From positions 62,001 to 126,000 of the forward strand of contig JBBDWO010000011.1 in assembly GCA_040902765.1 (NCBI GenBank): a stretch of 64,000 bases of DNA, in the 5' to 3' direction. This DNA is from Acidimicrobiia bacterium (GTDB lineage: Bacteria; Actinomycetota; Acidimicrobiia; Spongiisociales; UBA11373). The notes under the pieces are model-generated. The model was not told the origin of the DNA and made no database searches. It was given only the letters and a program-made list of their open reading frames with translations. Both the position numbers and the translations under genes were made by a program. Every line of letters begins with the position of its first letter. Within the stretch, counting starts at the first letter, position 1. Shown piece by piece: positions 16,770-25,372 of the stretch.

Positions 16770-17498
16770 CTAGTCCACTTCTCCCAGGTACGCCTGACGC
16801 ATCTGGGGGTTGGCGAGCAGACCTTCGGCGGTGTCGGCGAGGACGATCTGGCCGGTTTGGAGGACGTAGCCACGGTCGGCGATCGACAGCGCCATGTTGG
16901 CGTTCTGCTCGACGACGAAAACCGTGGTCCCGGCCTCGTTGATCTGCTGGATGATCTCGAAGTTCTGGGCCACCAGGATCGGCGCCAGCCCCATCGACGG
17001 CTCGTCCATGAGCAGCACCTTGGGACGGGCCATCAGCGCACGACCCACGGCCACCATCTGCTGCTCACCGCCGGACAGGGTGCCGGCCTTCTGGCCGAGG
17101 CGCTCCTTGACCCGGGGGAACAGCTCGAAGATGCGTTCCATGTCGCCATCGAGATTCTCCTTGTCCTTGCGAAGGAAGCCGCCGATCTCCAGGTTCTCCT
17201 TGACGGTCATCCGCTTGAACAGGCGCCGGTTCTCGGGGACCATCGACACCCCGCGTTCCACCCGCTTCGACGTCGACCAGTCGGACACGATCTCGCCGTC
17301 GAGCAGCACGTCGCCCGTCGTCGGGAGCACCATCCCCAGGATGGTCTTGAGGGTCGTCGTCTTGCCCGAGGCGTTGCCCCCGAGCAGACACACGATCTCG
17401 CCGGCATAGACCTCGATGTCGATGTCCTTGAGGATGTGGGCGGGCCCGTAGTGCGTGTTGACCTGACGGAACTCGAGAACCGGGGTTCGCTCGGTCAC
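16770..17498 (-). CDS. livF: Branched-chain amino acid ABC transporter ATPase LivF
   Basis: The 242-aa ATPase is one of two motor subunits of an amino acid importer. It shows Walker A GGNASGKTTT (about residue 40), signature LSGGEQQMVAVGRAL, and Walker B VLLMDEPSMGLAP. The GTG at 17498 overlaps the livG stop as GTGA. It is the last gene of livK-H-M-G-F. Homologous systems also carry amides and urea, so substrate specificity is not certain. Confidence 0.95.
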   Translation of the reverse strand: MTERTPVLEFRQVNTHYGPAHILKDIDIEVYAGEIVCLLGGNASGKTTTLKTILGMVLPTTGDVLLDGEIVSDWSTSKRVERGVSMVPENRRLFKRMTVKENLEIGGFLRKDKENLDGDMERIFELFPRVKERLGQKAGTLSGGEQQMVAVGRALMARPKVLLMDEPSMGLAPILVAQNFEIIQQINEAGTTVFVVEQNANMALSIADRGYVLQTGQIVLADTAEGLLANPQMRQAYLGEVD

Positions 17499-18295
17499 GA
17501 CGCCGCCTCCCCGGTGGCCGCCGGACGACCGAGATAGGCCTCGATGACCCCGTCGTCGCTCGACACCTCGTCGTATGACCCCTCGGCGATCTTGACGCCG
17601 TGGTCGAGTACCGCCACCCGGTCGGACACGTCGCGCACCACCTTCATGTCGTGTTCGATCACGACGATGGTGAACCCTCGCTCGTCACGCAGCTTGCCGA
17701 TGAGCTCGGTGAGCTCTCGCGTCTCGCGGGGGTTCATACCGGCCGTCGGTTCGTCGAGGAGGAGCAGCTCGGGCTGGGTCGCCATGGCGCGAGCGATCTC
17801 CAGCCGTCGGCGATTGGCGTAGGAGAGGACGAAGGCGGGTTGGTCGTGGCGGTACCCCGCCAGTCGGGTACCGAAGAAGGACAAGACCTCACGCGCCCGT
17901 GCCTCGATCTCAGCCTCCTCCCGGAGGAACCCGGGGCTCCTGAGCAGTGCGCTCAGCACGCCCTGTCTGGTCCGGCAGTGCTGGGCGACCATGATGTTCT
18001 CGAGGACCGTCATGTTGGGGAACAGGCGCACGTTCTGGAAGGTGCGGGCGATGCCCAGCTTGGTCACCTGATCCGGGGTAAGGCCCGCGATGTCCTCGCC
18101 GCGAAAGAAGATCTCACCCTGGTCGGGGTGGAACATGCCGCTGATGATGTTGAAGAAGGTGGTCTTGCCGGCACCATTGGGTCCGATCACGGACAAGATC
18201 TCGCCGGAGTTCACGATCAGGTCGACGCCGGAGAGCGCGTTGAGGCCACCGAATCGCTTGGTCAGCGCACGCACGTCGAGGAGCGCGGAGGTCAT
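17495..18295 (-). CDS. livG: Branched-chain amino acid ABC transporter ATPase LivG
   Basis: The 266-aa ATPase has Walker A GPNGAGKTTFFN (about residue 38), the LivG-specific stretch ARTFQNVRLFPNMTVLENI, and Walker B LLLLDEPTAGMNP. The signature region reads LSYANRRRLEIARAM, where the second and third signature positions (usually GQ) are AN; LivG signatures are often non-canonical here. The ATG overlaps the livM stop (ATGA). Confidence 0.95.
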   Translation of the reverse strand: MTSALLDVRALTKRFGGLNALSGVDLIVNSGEILSVIGPNGAGKTTFFNIISGMFHPDQGEIFFRGEDIAGLTPDQVTKLGIARTFQNVRLFPNMTVLENIMVAQHCRTRQGVLSALLRSPGFLREEAEIEARAREVLSFFGTRLAGYRHDQPAFVLSYANRRRLEIARAMATQPELLLLDEPTAGMNPRETRELTELIGKLRDERGFTIVVIEHDMKVVRDVSDRVAVLDHGVKIAEGSYDEVSSDDGVIEAYLGRPAATGEAAS

Positions 18296-20295
18296 GGCTT
18301 CGCCTCCTCCGCCTCACCGTCGGCGTCCTTGAGCCAGACATCCTGCATCATCTCCTCGGCGTGCAGCTCCCGGGCCCGCCGGGCGCTCGGCCACAAGCCC
18401 TCGGGTCGCTGCAGCATCATCCAGATGAGGATCACGCCGTAGAGCAGCAGTTTGAACTCGGCGAACTCACGGAGAAGGCCGGGCTGCGTCGGTCCGCCGA
18501 GGACGCCGATGAGCACGACGGCGCCGATGGCGACGCCACGCAGGCTTCCCATGCCCCCGACGATCACGATCACCAGGATGATGATCGATTGGACGATCTG
18601 GAACGAGTGCGGGAAGATCGTCCCCAGCTTGACGGCGAACAACGCGCCGCCTAACGAGGCGAGCATCGCCCCGATGACGAAGGCCAGGAGCTTGGTGGTG
18701 ACGATGTTGATCCCCATCGTCTGGGCGACCTGCTCGTCCTCCCGCACCGCCACCCAGGCACGGCCGAGCCGCGACTCCTGGAGGCGCCAGGTGACGAATC
18801 CGGCGAGGACGGCGAACACGAGCACGATCCGGAACATGGCGGGCGGGTTGATGCCATTGATCGTCCAGGTGAGGAACGTCGGGAAGAGCATCCCCAACAC
18901 GGCGGCGAGCGCACCCGCGACCATGAGCAGCACGCTGCTGCGCGAGGTATACGACGGGACTCCGTCGAGGGGGGCGACGTCTCGCTGGGCGTCACGCCAC
19001 CGTAGGAACCCGATCACCAGCAGAACGATGCCGACGGCGGCGAGGACGTAGCCGTAGGAGACCCGGATCCCGGCCCCCTGCCCGGGTCCGAGCGGCGAGA
19101 TGCGAATGATCCCCTGGGCGGCCCCGAACAGGTTGGCCAGCCAGTCGGACTGGAGGGCGATCCGGGCGATCTCACCGAACCCGAGGGTGACGATGGCGAG
19201 ATAGTCGCCGCGCATGCGGATCACCGGTGTGCCGATGACGAGGCCGGCGACCGCCGCCATCCCCAGCACCCACGGGAGGGCCTCGAAGAACGCCATTTCG
19301 GGGGTGAAGGACGGTGACAACGGCGAGGTCACCACCGCGGTGGTGTAGGCGCCCACGGCGAAGAAGGCCACATAGCCGAGGTCGAGGAGGCCGGCGTAGC
19401 CGACCACCACGTTGAGACCGAGACCGAGGAGGATGAATAGGCCCACGTTCGAGAGGAGCTCGTTGAGGTAGGTGCCGAACAGTGACGGCATGAAGGCACC
19501 GATCGCCACCAACAGGACACCGCCGATGAGCGCCGTCCTCCGCTTGGCCGACTGCGACTGGCCGACCACCTTCTCTCGTACCGCCCGAACTCGCCCTGCC
19601 AGGACGATCTTTGCCAGGACGGCCCCGACGGCCACGATCACGGCGGCCGGAATGCTCAGGCCGCGCGACGGGCGGTAGATGAACCGGTCGACCCCAACGG
19701 CGCCGAGCTCCCGCAGGATGTTGCCGATCACCAGCTCGGCGAAGTTGAACAGCACCAGGGCGATGAGAGCCGTCCGAAGCGGACCCCGCAACCGGTCCGG
19801 CAACAGATGGAGAGCGCCGCCGAGCGCCGCCAGCGCCGCCCCGGCGAGCACGAGGAGCATCGCCCCCATGAGCGGCTCCTGGCCGAAGCCGAGGGTTTCG
19901 CGCATGTTCGGCGAGATGTTGAGGAAGATGTCGCGCAGATGGACCGCGTCGGCGACGAGCAGGAAGAGACCGACGACGAAGCCGACGATGGCCCCGACGG
20001 CGCCGCCGGACACGATGTTGTAGGCACCCGGAGGGGGCACCTCGACACCTTCGAGCTCCTGGCGCTTCGAAACCAGGTAGCCGAACAGGATCGGTACCCA
20101 GACGATGGCCGCATACCCGAGGCTGAGAATGGGATCGATCACCTTGCGGGAGTCGAACGTCTCGAACATGCCGATGGCGGCGATGAACACCACGATGAGG
20201 CCACCGATCGCTCCGCGGCGCAGCACGCTGCGGGCCGTCACATCGCCGAGAAAGCCGCGGCGTGCGCTGCCGACCTGCGTGGTGACGGCGGTCAC
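18292..20295 (-). CDS. livM: Branched-chain amino acid ABC transporter permease LivM, enlarged
   Basis: The C-terminal two thirds form a standard LivM permease with the family motifs LGLNVVVGYAGLLDLGYVAFFAVGAY, LAIVTLGFGEIARI and SRLGRAWVAVREDE. At 667 aa it is far longer than the usual 300-420. About 250 extra N-terminal residues hold several predicted membrane segments, and a further loop with one membrane segment (about 400-480) lies inside the permease domain. The start at 20295 overlaps the livH stop. The extra segments could be a fused small membrane subunit; this is inference. Confidence 0.93.
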   Translation of the reverse strand: MTAVTTQVGSARRGFLGDVTARSVLRRGAIGGLIVVFIAAIGMFETFDSRKVIDPILSLGYAAIVWVPILFGYLVSKRQELEGVEVPPPGAYNIVSGGAVGAIVGFVVGLFLLVADAVHLRDIFLNISPNMRETLGFGQEPLMGAMLLVLAGAALAALGGALHLLPDRLRGPLRTALIALVLFNFAELVIGNILRELGAVGVDRFIYRPSRGLSIPAAVIVAVGAVLAKIVLAGRVRAVREKVVGQSQSAKRRTALIGGVLLVAIGAFMPSLFGTYLNELLSNVGLFILLGLGLNVVVGYAGLLDLGYVAFFAVGAYTTAVVTSPLSPSFTPEMAFFEALPWVLGMAAVAGLVIGTPVIRMRGDYLAIVTLGFGEIARIALQSDWLANLFGAAQGIIRISPLGPGQGAGIRVSYGYVLAAVGIVLLVIGFLRWRDAQRDVAPLDGVPSYTSRSSVLLMVAGALAAVLGMLFPTFLTWTINGINPPAMFRIVLVFAVLAGFVTWRLQESRLGRAWVAVREDEQVAQTMGINIVTTKLLAFVIGAMLASLGGALFAVKLGTIFPHSFQIVQSIIILVIVIVGGMGSLRGVAIGAVVLIGVLGGPTQPGLLREFAEFKLLLYGVILIWMMLQRPEGLWPSARRARELHAEEMMQDVWLKDADGEAEEAKP

Positions 20296-21632
20296 CCTCG
20301 CTCCTCCAGCGCCAGGCGTTCACCGAGAAGACCGGCCGGCCGGGCCATCAGCACCCCGATGAGCACGAGAAAGGCGATCATGTCTTTGAGCTGAGAGGTG
20401 CCGGGTATGACGACCTGGAAGCCCGGGAGTTGGGTGAAGGCGAGGAGGGCAAAGAGGCTTCCGACCAGCATCCATCCGACGGCGGACCCCGTGTCCCGAA
20501 CGTGTCCCTGGCGGAACCTTAAGAAACCACGCACCGCCCCGGCGAGTGCGGCGGCACCGATCGTGTGGGCGACCCAGGTAGGAATCGCCCAACGCAGGCT
20601 CGCCATCATGGTCGGCCCGGCGGCCTCGAACATGCCCAGGGTGAGACCACCGAGCATGGCACCGGGCAGATTCCCGATGCCGCCGAGTACGGCTGCGGTG
20701 AACGCCTTGATCCCGGGGAGGAACCCGGTGTGGAAGAAGATGTTGCGGAAGAGCAGCGCCCACATGATGCCGGCGACACCTGCCATGGCTCCGCCGACGG
20801 CGAAGGTCTTGACGATCGTCCGGTTGACGTCGATGCCCATGAGTCCGGCGATCTCCCTGTCCTCGGCGACCGCCCGGATGGCCCGGCCGCTCTTGGACTT
20901 GCTGACGAACCACCAGAGAGCGACCACGGAGACGGCGGCGACGAAGATCACCACCAGCTTCGACCCCTCGACCTGGAATCCGAGCACGTTGACCCGTTCC
21001 CGCAGGCCGACCGGGAGTTGTGGGTAGCTCTTGATGTTCCCGCCGAACAGCCCCAGGACGGCGTACTGCAGGAAGAAGGACACGCCGATCGACGTGATGA
21101 GCGGGATCAGCCGCGGTGCGCCCCGGAGCCGTCGGTAGGCGACCTTCTCGATGGTGATGGCCACGATCATCGAGGTGAGCGCGGCCCCGATGAGAACGAT
21201 GACGAAGGCGAGCGGGAAGTTCGCCTCCCACATGCCCGAAGCGAACAGCGCGCCGGCCATGAGGTACCCACTGAAGGCGCCCGTCATGAACACCTCGCCG
21301 TGGGCGAAGTTGATGAACCCGAGGATGCCGTAGACCATCGAGTAGCCGAGGGCGATGAGCCCGTATATGGATCCGGTGGCGAGACCGCCGACCACCACGT
21401 CACGCCAGGAGTCGGCGCCCAGACCCTCCCCCTGGACCTGCAGGACGATGGTCCCCACGACGGCCCAGAGGGCGAAGAAGGCGAGGAAAACCTTCATGGC
21501 GAACACGAAGACATCCACGGCGACCGTCGCCGGGTCGGCGCGCAAAGCGCGACGCTGGGCTCGAACCCCCGTCACCATGCGGTTGTCCGACCCATCACCG
21601 GTCTCCCCTTCGTCCAATGGTCGGGGGAGCAT
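20292..21632 (-). CDS. livH: Branched-chain amino acid ABC transporter permease LivH
   Basis: The 446-aa permease has LivH hallmarks: GLATGSIYGLIALGYSMVYGI, FINFAHGEVFMTGAF and MGIDVNRTIVKTFAVG. It is longer than typical LivH (about 290-310), with an N-terminal cytoplasmic stretch plus one extra membrane segment and about 70 extra residues before the C-terminal helix. The ATG at 21632 has no Shine-Dalgarno sequence; an in-frame ATG at 21578 is a possible alternative. It is separated from livK by a strong hairpin. Confidence 0.93.
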   Translation of the reverse strand: MLPRPLDEGETGDGSDNRMVTGVRAQRRALRADPATVAVDVFVFAMKVFLAFFALWAVVGTIVLQVQGEGLGADSWRDVVVGGLATGSIYGLIALGYSMVYGILGFINFAHGEVFMTGAFSGYLMAGALFASGMWEANFPLAFVIVLIGAALTSMIVAITIEKVAYRRLRGAPRLIPLITSIGVSFFLQYAVLGLFGGNIKSYPQLPVGLRERVNVLGFQVEGSKLVVIFVAAVSVVALWWFVSKSKSGRAIRAVAEDREIAGLMGIDVNRTIVKTFAVGGAMAGVAGIMWALLFRNIFFHTGFLPGIKAFTAAVLGGIGNLPGAMLGGLTLGMFEAAGPTMMASLRWAIPTWVAHTIGAAALAGAVRGFLRFRQGHVRDTGSAVGWMLVGSLFALLAFTQLPGFQVVIPGTSQLKDMIAFLVLIGVLMARPAGLLGERLALEERG

Positions 21633-21673
21633 AGCGAGGCAGGGCGCGAGACGGACCGGGGGGACACAACGCG

Positions 21674-21703
21674 AAGGGACCCGGCCTTTCGGCCGGGTCC
21701 CTT
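21674..21703 (-). terminator. Hairpin between livK and livH
   Basis: AAGGGACCCGGCC and GGCCGGGTCCCTT form a perfect 13-bp stem. On the transcribed minus strand the loop is GAAA, a GNRA tetraloop. No T-run follows. It probably reduces read-through or protects the livK mRNA, making the binding protein more abundant than the membrane subunits, as in other ABC importers. Confidence 0.8.
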
Positions 21704-21724
21704 CATCGCATCGATCTGGGGCGG

Positions 21725-23047
21725 TCAGCCGCCGGTGATGATGCCGATCAGGTCAGCACGGGTGTACGACGCCGACACCGGGGTGAGCGAAATGTCAGTG
21801 ACGCTCGAGTCGGTGTGGTAGGCGATCTGCACGCGCTGGCTACCGCAGTCACCGAACTCGTCACAGGTGATCTTGCCGATCAGCCCGTCGAAGTCCGCAA
21901 CGGTCTCCAGATAGTCGCGCAGTGCCTGGCGGCCGATCCGCAACACGCCGTCGTCACCGACCACTCCGACCTCACGGATGGCCGTGAGGACGAGCACGGT
22001 GGCGTCGTAGGTGTGCGCGTGGAACGGTGCCGGGGGAACAACGCCGTTCGCAGCCTCGTAGGCGGCGCGCATCTCGGCATAGTTCTTGCCGGTTGCGCTC
22101 ACGTTGCCGCCGAAGTCGAGGTCCGGACCGGAGAAGTACATACCCTCGGTCTCGGGGATCGAGATGTAGTCACCGACGAACAGGCCGTCAGCACCAAACC
22201 ACACCACGTCCTCGAGGCCGGCTATGCCGTCCTTCTGCTGGATGATCTCAGGACCACCCGTCCCCGGGAAGATCGGGAAGAACACGACTTCCACGTCTGC
22301 CCCGGCGATCTCGGTCAACAGCGCCGTCTGATCGGCACCAGCGGTGCCGGACGTCGCCGTGAACACGGGAACCTCGCCACCGAGCGTCTCGAAGGCGCTC
22401 CGGAACGCATTGGCCAGCCCCTGGGTGTACGGGTCACCGTCATGGACGGCGGCCGCACGCGTCAGTCCGAGCTCGTCGAAGACGAACTTGGCGACTGCGG
22501 CACCCTGGAACAGGTCGTTGTGTGCGGTCCGGTAGTAGCCCGGCTGGAAGCTCTCACCGGCAGTGCCCTGCAGGTCCGAGGTCAGGTCGGGGGCCGTGTT
22601 GGAACCCGAGAACAGCACCATGCCCGCGGCGGAGTACACCGGCATTGCAGCGCGCTGCGCTCCCGAGCAGGTGGTGCCGATCACGGCGACCACATTGCCC
22701 TGGGCGACGATCGCCTGAGCACCGGCCTGTCCACCCTCTGCGCTGCAGAGGTCGTCCTCAGCAACGCCCATGTCCACGGGGAATCCGTGAATGTCGCCAA
22801 AGTCGGCGATGGCGAGCTCGACGCCACGCACCTGGTCGATACCGAGCGACTCGGCCGGGCCGGAGATCGCCTGGTGGGCGCGGATCTGGATTGCTTCACC
22901 GGGCTGAACCTCGACGACACCGAGCGGATCTTCAGAACCGCCAGCAGTCGTCGTGGTGGTATCACCATCGCCACAGGCGGCGGCGACGAGCGCCAGCGCC
23001 AGGACCATGACGGCCAGGTGTCGCAATCTCATTGAAATGCGACTCAT
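21725..23047 (-). CDS. livK: Branched-chain amino acid ABC transporter, substrate-binding lipoprotein LivK
   Basis: The 440-aa product is a type I periplasmic-binding fold protein. The signal peptide ends in a lipobox, LVAAAC, with Cys25 as the lipidation site, then a Thr-rich linker. The Leu/Ile/Val-binding region includes ISGPAESLGIDQVRGVELAI, a match to LivK/AmiC-type receptors. The start is ATG 23047 with GGAGG 9-10 nt upstream; an in-frame extension to 23356 would lack a signal peptide at its N terminus. It heads the liv operon and is divergent from the VWA gene. Confidence 0.94.
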   Translation of the reverse strand: MSRISMRLRHLAVMVLALALVAAACGDGDTTTTTAGGSEDPLGVVEVQPGEAIQIRAHQAISGPAESLGIDQVRGVELAIADFGDIHGFPVDMGVAEDDLCSAEGGQAGAQAIVAQGNVVAVIGTTCSGAQRAAMPVYSAAGMVLFSGSNTAPDLTSDLQGTAGESFQPGYYRTAHNDLFQGAAVAKFVFDELGLTRAAAVHDGDPYTQGLANAFRSAFETLGGEVPVFTATSGTAGADQTALLTEIAGADVEVVFFPIFPGTGGPEIIQQKDGIAGLEDVVWFGADGLFVGDYISIPETEGMYFSGPDLDFGGNVSATGKNYAEMRAAYEAANGVVPPAPFHAHTYDATVLVLTAIREVGVVGDDGVLRIGRQALRDYLETVADFDGLIGKITCDEFGDCGSQRVQIAYHTDSSVTDISLTPVSASYTRADLIGIITGG

Positions 23048-23178
23048 AACTTGTTTCCCTCCATAGTGAATGCGGGACCGAGTGCTCACGCCTCCGGTCC
23101 AGCAGGAGGATTGTAGCGGGCCGTATCCCTCTCGGAGACACCCGGGGCACATTCGCGTCGCATACCCGTCGCGCATAC

Positions 23179-25272
23179 ATGGGACAATCGTGGGCTGTGC
23201 TGAGCCGCGACGGCGCATTCCTGAGCGAGATCCTGCCCCCCGAAGAGCGGGCGGTGGAGGCCGTGGTCGCCCGATATCAGCGGGTAGCGGCGGCGGTGAC
23301 CCGCTTCGCCCGGTCGCTCGCCGACGATGAGGGCCTGCGGGTTCGGCTGGGGTCACGGACCAGTGCCGAGCCCGGCGAGATCGTCATGGACCCTGGCGTC
23401 TTCCAGGCGGCCTACGCCCGCCGGGCACCGGTCACCCCTGCGGAAGTGGCCCTCGCCTCCGCACTCCACGAAGCGATCCATCTGGTCACCACCGATTTCG
23501 ACGAGGCGCGGCCGGTGCCCCCCGAGTGGCTGCCGGACGACGGGGAGCCACCGCCCGACACCCCGGTGGCGCTACTCGAGGCACTCGACCACGCCGGCGG
23601 CCCGGCCGCCGAGGCGATGTTCCTCGCCATCGAGGACGCCCGTCAGGAGATCCAGCACCTCACCGCCTACCCCGGCGCCCGGTCGGTGCTCGCCGACCTG
23701 TACCGCGCCTCTATCCCATCAGCGATGGAAGCTGCCCGCCCCATGGGGCAGTTCGCCCTCGCCTGCTTCCTCGCCGTCGGCGGCTATCAGACCGTCAAGG
23801 ACCTGCAGCGGCGATCCGAGCCGGTGGTCGCCGCCGCCCTCGAGGACGCACGGCGACTCCTCGGCGATGCCGCCGACGTCGATGGCCCGTGGGAGGCGGC
23901 CGGCGTCGCCCTCAACCTGTTGGCCGTGGCCCGGGCGCACGGGCTGGTCACCGAGGCATCGCCGTCCGAAACCCCGCAGGCACGCGACAACCGCGAAGAG
24001 GCGGAGAAACGCCAGATCGAGGAGGCGGTGGACGCGGTACGGCTGGTCACCCCGATCCTGCGCGACGCCGAGTCGTACGACTCGGCCCGGCAGGCCGCCC
24101 AGATGTCGGGCGACCAGGCCAAGCGCGGTGACACGACCGAGGCCGGCGACCCGGCCACCGACCAGATCCTGCGCGTCGCCGAAGGGGCCGACGTCTATCT
24201 GCCCACCGGCCAGGGCGGCAAGCTGATCGTCTCGCCGGTGCCCGACCGCTTCGGGTCACTCGCCGATCGCGGGCGCGAGGCGCTCGAGGAAGCGGCGCTG
24301 CGGTGGGGGGTGGCGCAGCGGCACATCTCCGGCGAGCTGTACCCCCTGTTCATCGCCAACCAGCGGCGAGGCCTGCGCTCCGGCTACGACGCCGGCGACC
24401 TGTCCCCCCATGCCGCACTGCTCCTGGGAGGCGGCTTGTACCAACGCATGTTCGAGCGACGCTCCCTGCCGAGTCGGCGTGCCTATGCGGTGAGCCTCCT
24501 CGTCGACGGATCGGCGAGCATGCTCCAACCGCGCCCGCTACCCACCGGCTCCAAGGCGCCGTGGGCGATGGCGGCGGCGACACTCGGTGCCTGGAGCCTG
24601 GCCAGGCTGTGCGACGAGCTCCAGGTGGAGTTCGAGGTGGCCCTGTTCAACCGCGCCTTCGCCGCCCGGGTCGAGGACACCGAGCGCAGCTACACCGAGC
24701 GTCTCAACGGAACTCGCGGAGCGCTACGGCGGAGCCAGGGAGGAGCCGCCGACCGGCTCACCAGGACCGTCAATCACTACCTGGTCAAGTCGTTCGACGA
24801 TCGGTGGGTGGCAACCGAACCGACGCTCGCCGGGCTGTTCTGGACGGCGGCGAAGCCGGCCGAGGCCGGGATGGCGGCGCGCCGGTCGCCCACCGACTTC
24901 CCCCCGGTGTCGATGTTCGAAAAGGCGGCCAACGTCGACGAGTTGAACGTGAGCCACGCCGCCGAACGGCTCGCCGCCCGGCACGCTCAGGTGCGGATCC
25001 TCATCGTCCTCGCCGACGGGATGACGCGAGGGTCGGTCGAGACGCTGGCCGCCTCGGTGGCGGCGGTGGAGCAGACGGGCACCATGGTGCTGGGCGTCGG
25101 GATCGGCGACGCCACCGTAGAAGCCGCCTACGGACGAAGCGAGGTGGTCAGCCGCCCCGAGTCGCTCACCCGGGCCATGGTCGAAGGGGTTCGTGGCGCC
25201 CTGCGCCGCAGCATCGCCGAGCAGGGCGGAGACACCTGGTGGGGCCACGGAGCCGGCGAGAGGTACAAGTGA
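23179..25272 (+). CDS. VWA-domain protein with N-terminal HExxH metallopeptidase-like domain
   Basis: The 697-aa protein has two recognisable parts. Near the N terminus, ALHEAIHL (residues 96-102, HEAIH at 97-101) matches HExxH, and about 50 residues on comes AIEDARQE (150-157), an EDxR motif that could give the third metal ligand, as in CobT/NorD-like proteins. The C-terminal third is a von Willebrand A domain with a MIDAS motif DGSASM (Asp443-Ser447) and LADG downstream. The middle has a charged helical region. It is followed by an AAA+ MoxR-like gene, the usual partner. Function is unknown; no cobaltochelatase genes are nearby. GTG 23197 is an alternative start. Confidence 0.82.
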   Translation: MGQSWAVLSRDGAFLSEILPPEERAVEAVVARYQRVAAAVTRFARSLADDEGLRVRLGSRTSAEPGEIVMDPGVFQAAYARRAPVTPAEVALASALHEAIHLVTTDFDEARPVPPEWLPDDGEPPPDTPVALLEALDHAGGPAAEAMFLAIEDARQEIQHLTAYPGARSVLADLYRASIPSAMEAARPMGQFALACFLAVGGYQTVKDLQRRSEPVVAAALEDARRLLGDAADVDGPWEAAGVALNLLAVARAHGLVTEASPSETPQARDNREEAEKRQIEEAVDAVRLVTPILRDAESYDSARQAAQMSGDQAKRGDTTEAGDPATDQILRVAEGADVYLPTGQGGKLIVSPVPDRFGSLADRGREALEEAALRWGVAQRHISGELYPLFIANQRRGLRSGYDAGDLSPHAALLLGGGLYQRMFERRSLPSRRAYAVSLLVDGSASMLQPRPLPTGSKAPWAMAAATLGAWSLARLCDELQVEFEVALFNRAFAARVEDTERSYTERLNGTRGALRRSQGGAADRLTRTVNHYLVKSFDDRWVATEPTLAGLFWTAAKPAEAGMAARRSPTDFPPVSMFEKAANVDELNVSHAAERLAARHAQVRILIVLADGMTRGSVETLAASVAAVEQTGTMVLGVGIGDATVEAAYGRSEVVSRPESLTRAMVEGVRGALRRSIAEQGGDTWWGHGAGERYK

Positions 25273-25285
25273 TCGTGTACCGCTT

Positions 25286-25320
25286 GCGAATCGCGAATCG
25301 CGAATCGCGAATCGCGAATC
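25286..25320. repeat. Heptad array (GCGAATC x5)
   Basis: Five perfect, contiguous copies of GCGAATC fill 25286-25320. A related inverted piece, GCGAACCGCG, lies at about 25336-25345 without long pairing. The array sits in the gap between the co-directional VWA and MoxR-like genes, where a terminator would be unexpected. Confidence 0.9.
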
Positions 25321-25372
25321 GCGGTCTCCCAATTGCGAACCGCGCCTCTCGCCCTGCGAACATGGAGCGTTC

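Noticed and set aside
20565-21821. Open frame of about 418 codons antisense to livH and livK
   Set aside because: Antisense to a clear permease, with charged low-complexity composition and no family motif; a shadow of high GC.
25286-25320. GCGAATC array considered as a CRISPR
   Set aside because: Repeats are 7 nt and contiguous, with no spacers and no cas genes nearby.
25193-25372. Upstream extension of the MoxR-like gene
   Set aside because: It would start inside the VWA gene and cross the GCGAATC array; ATG 25373 has a ribosome binding site.
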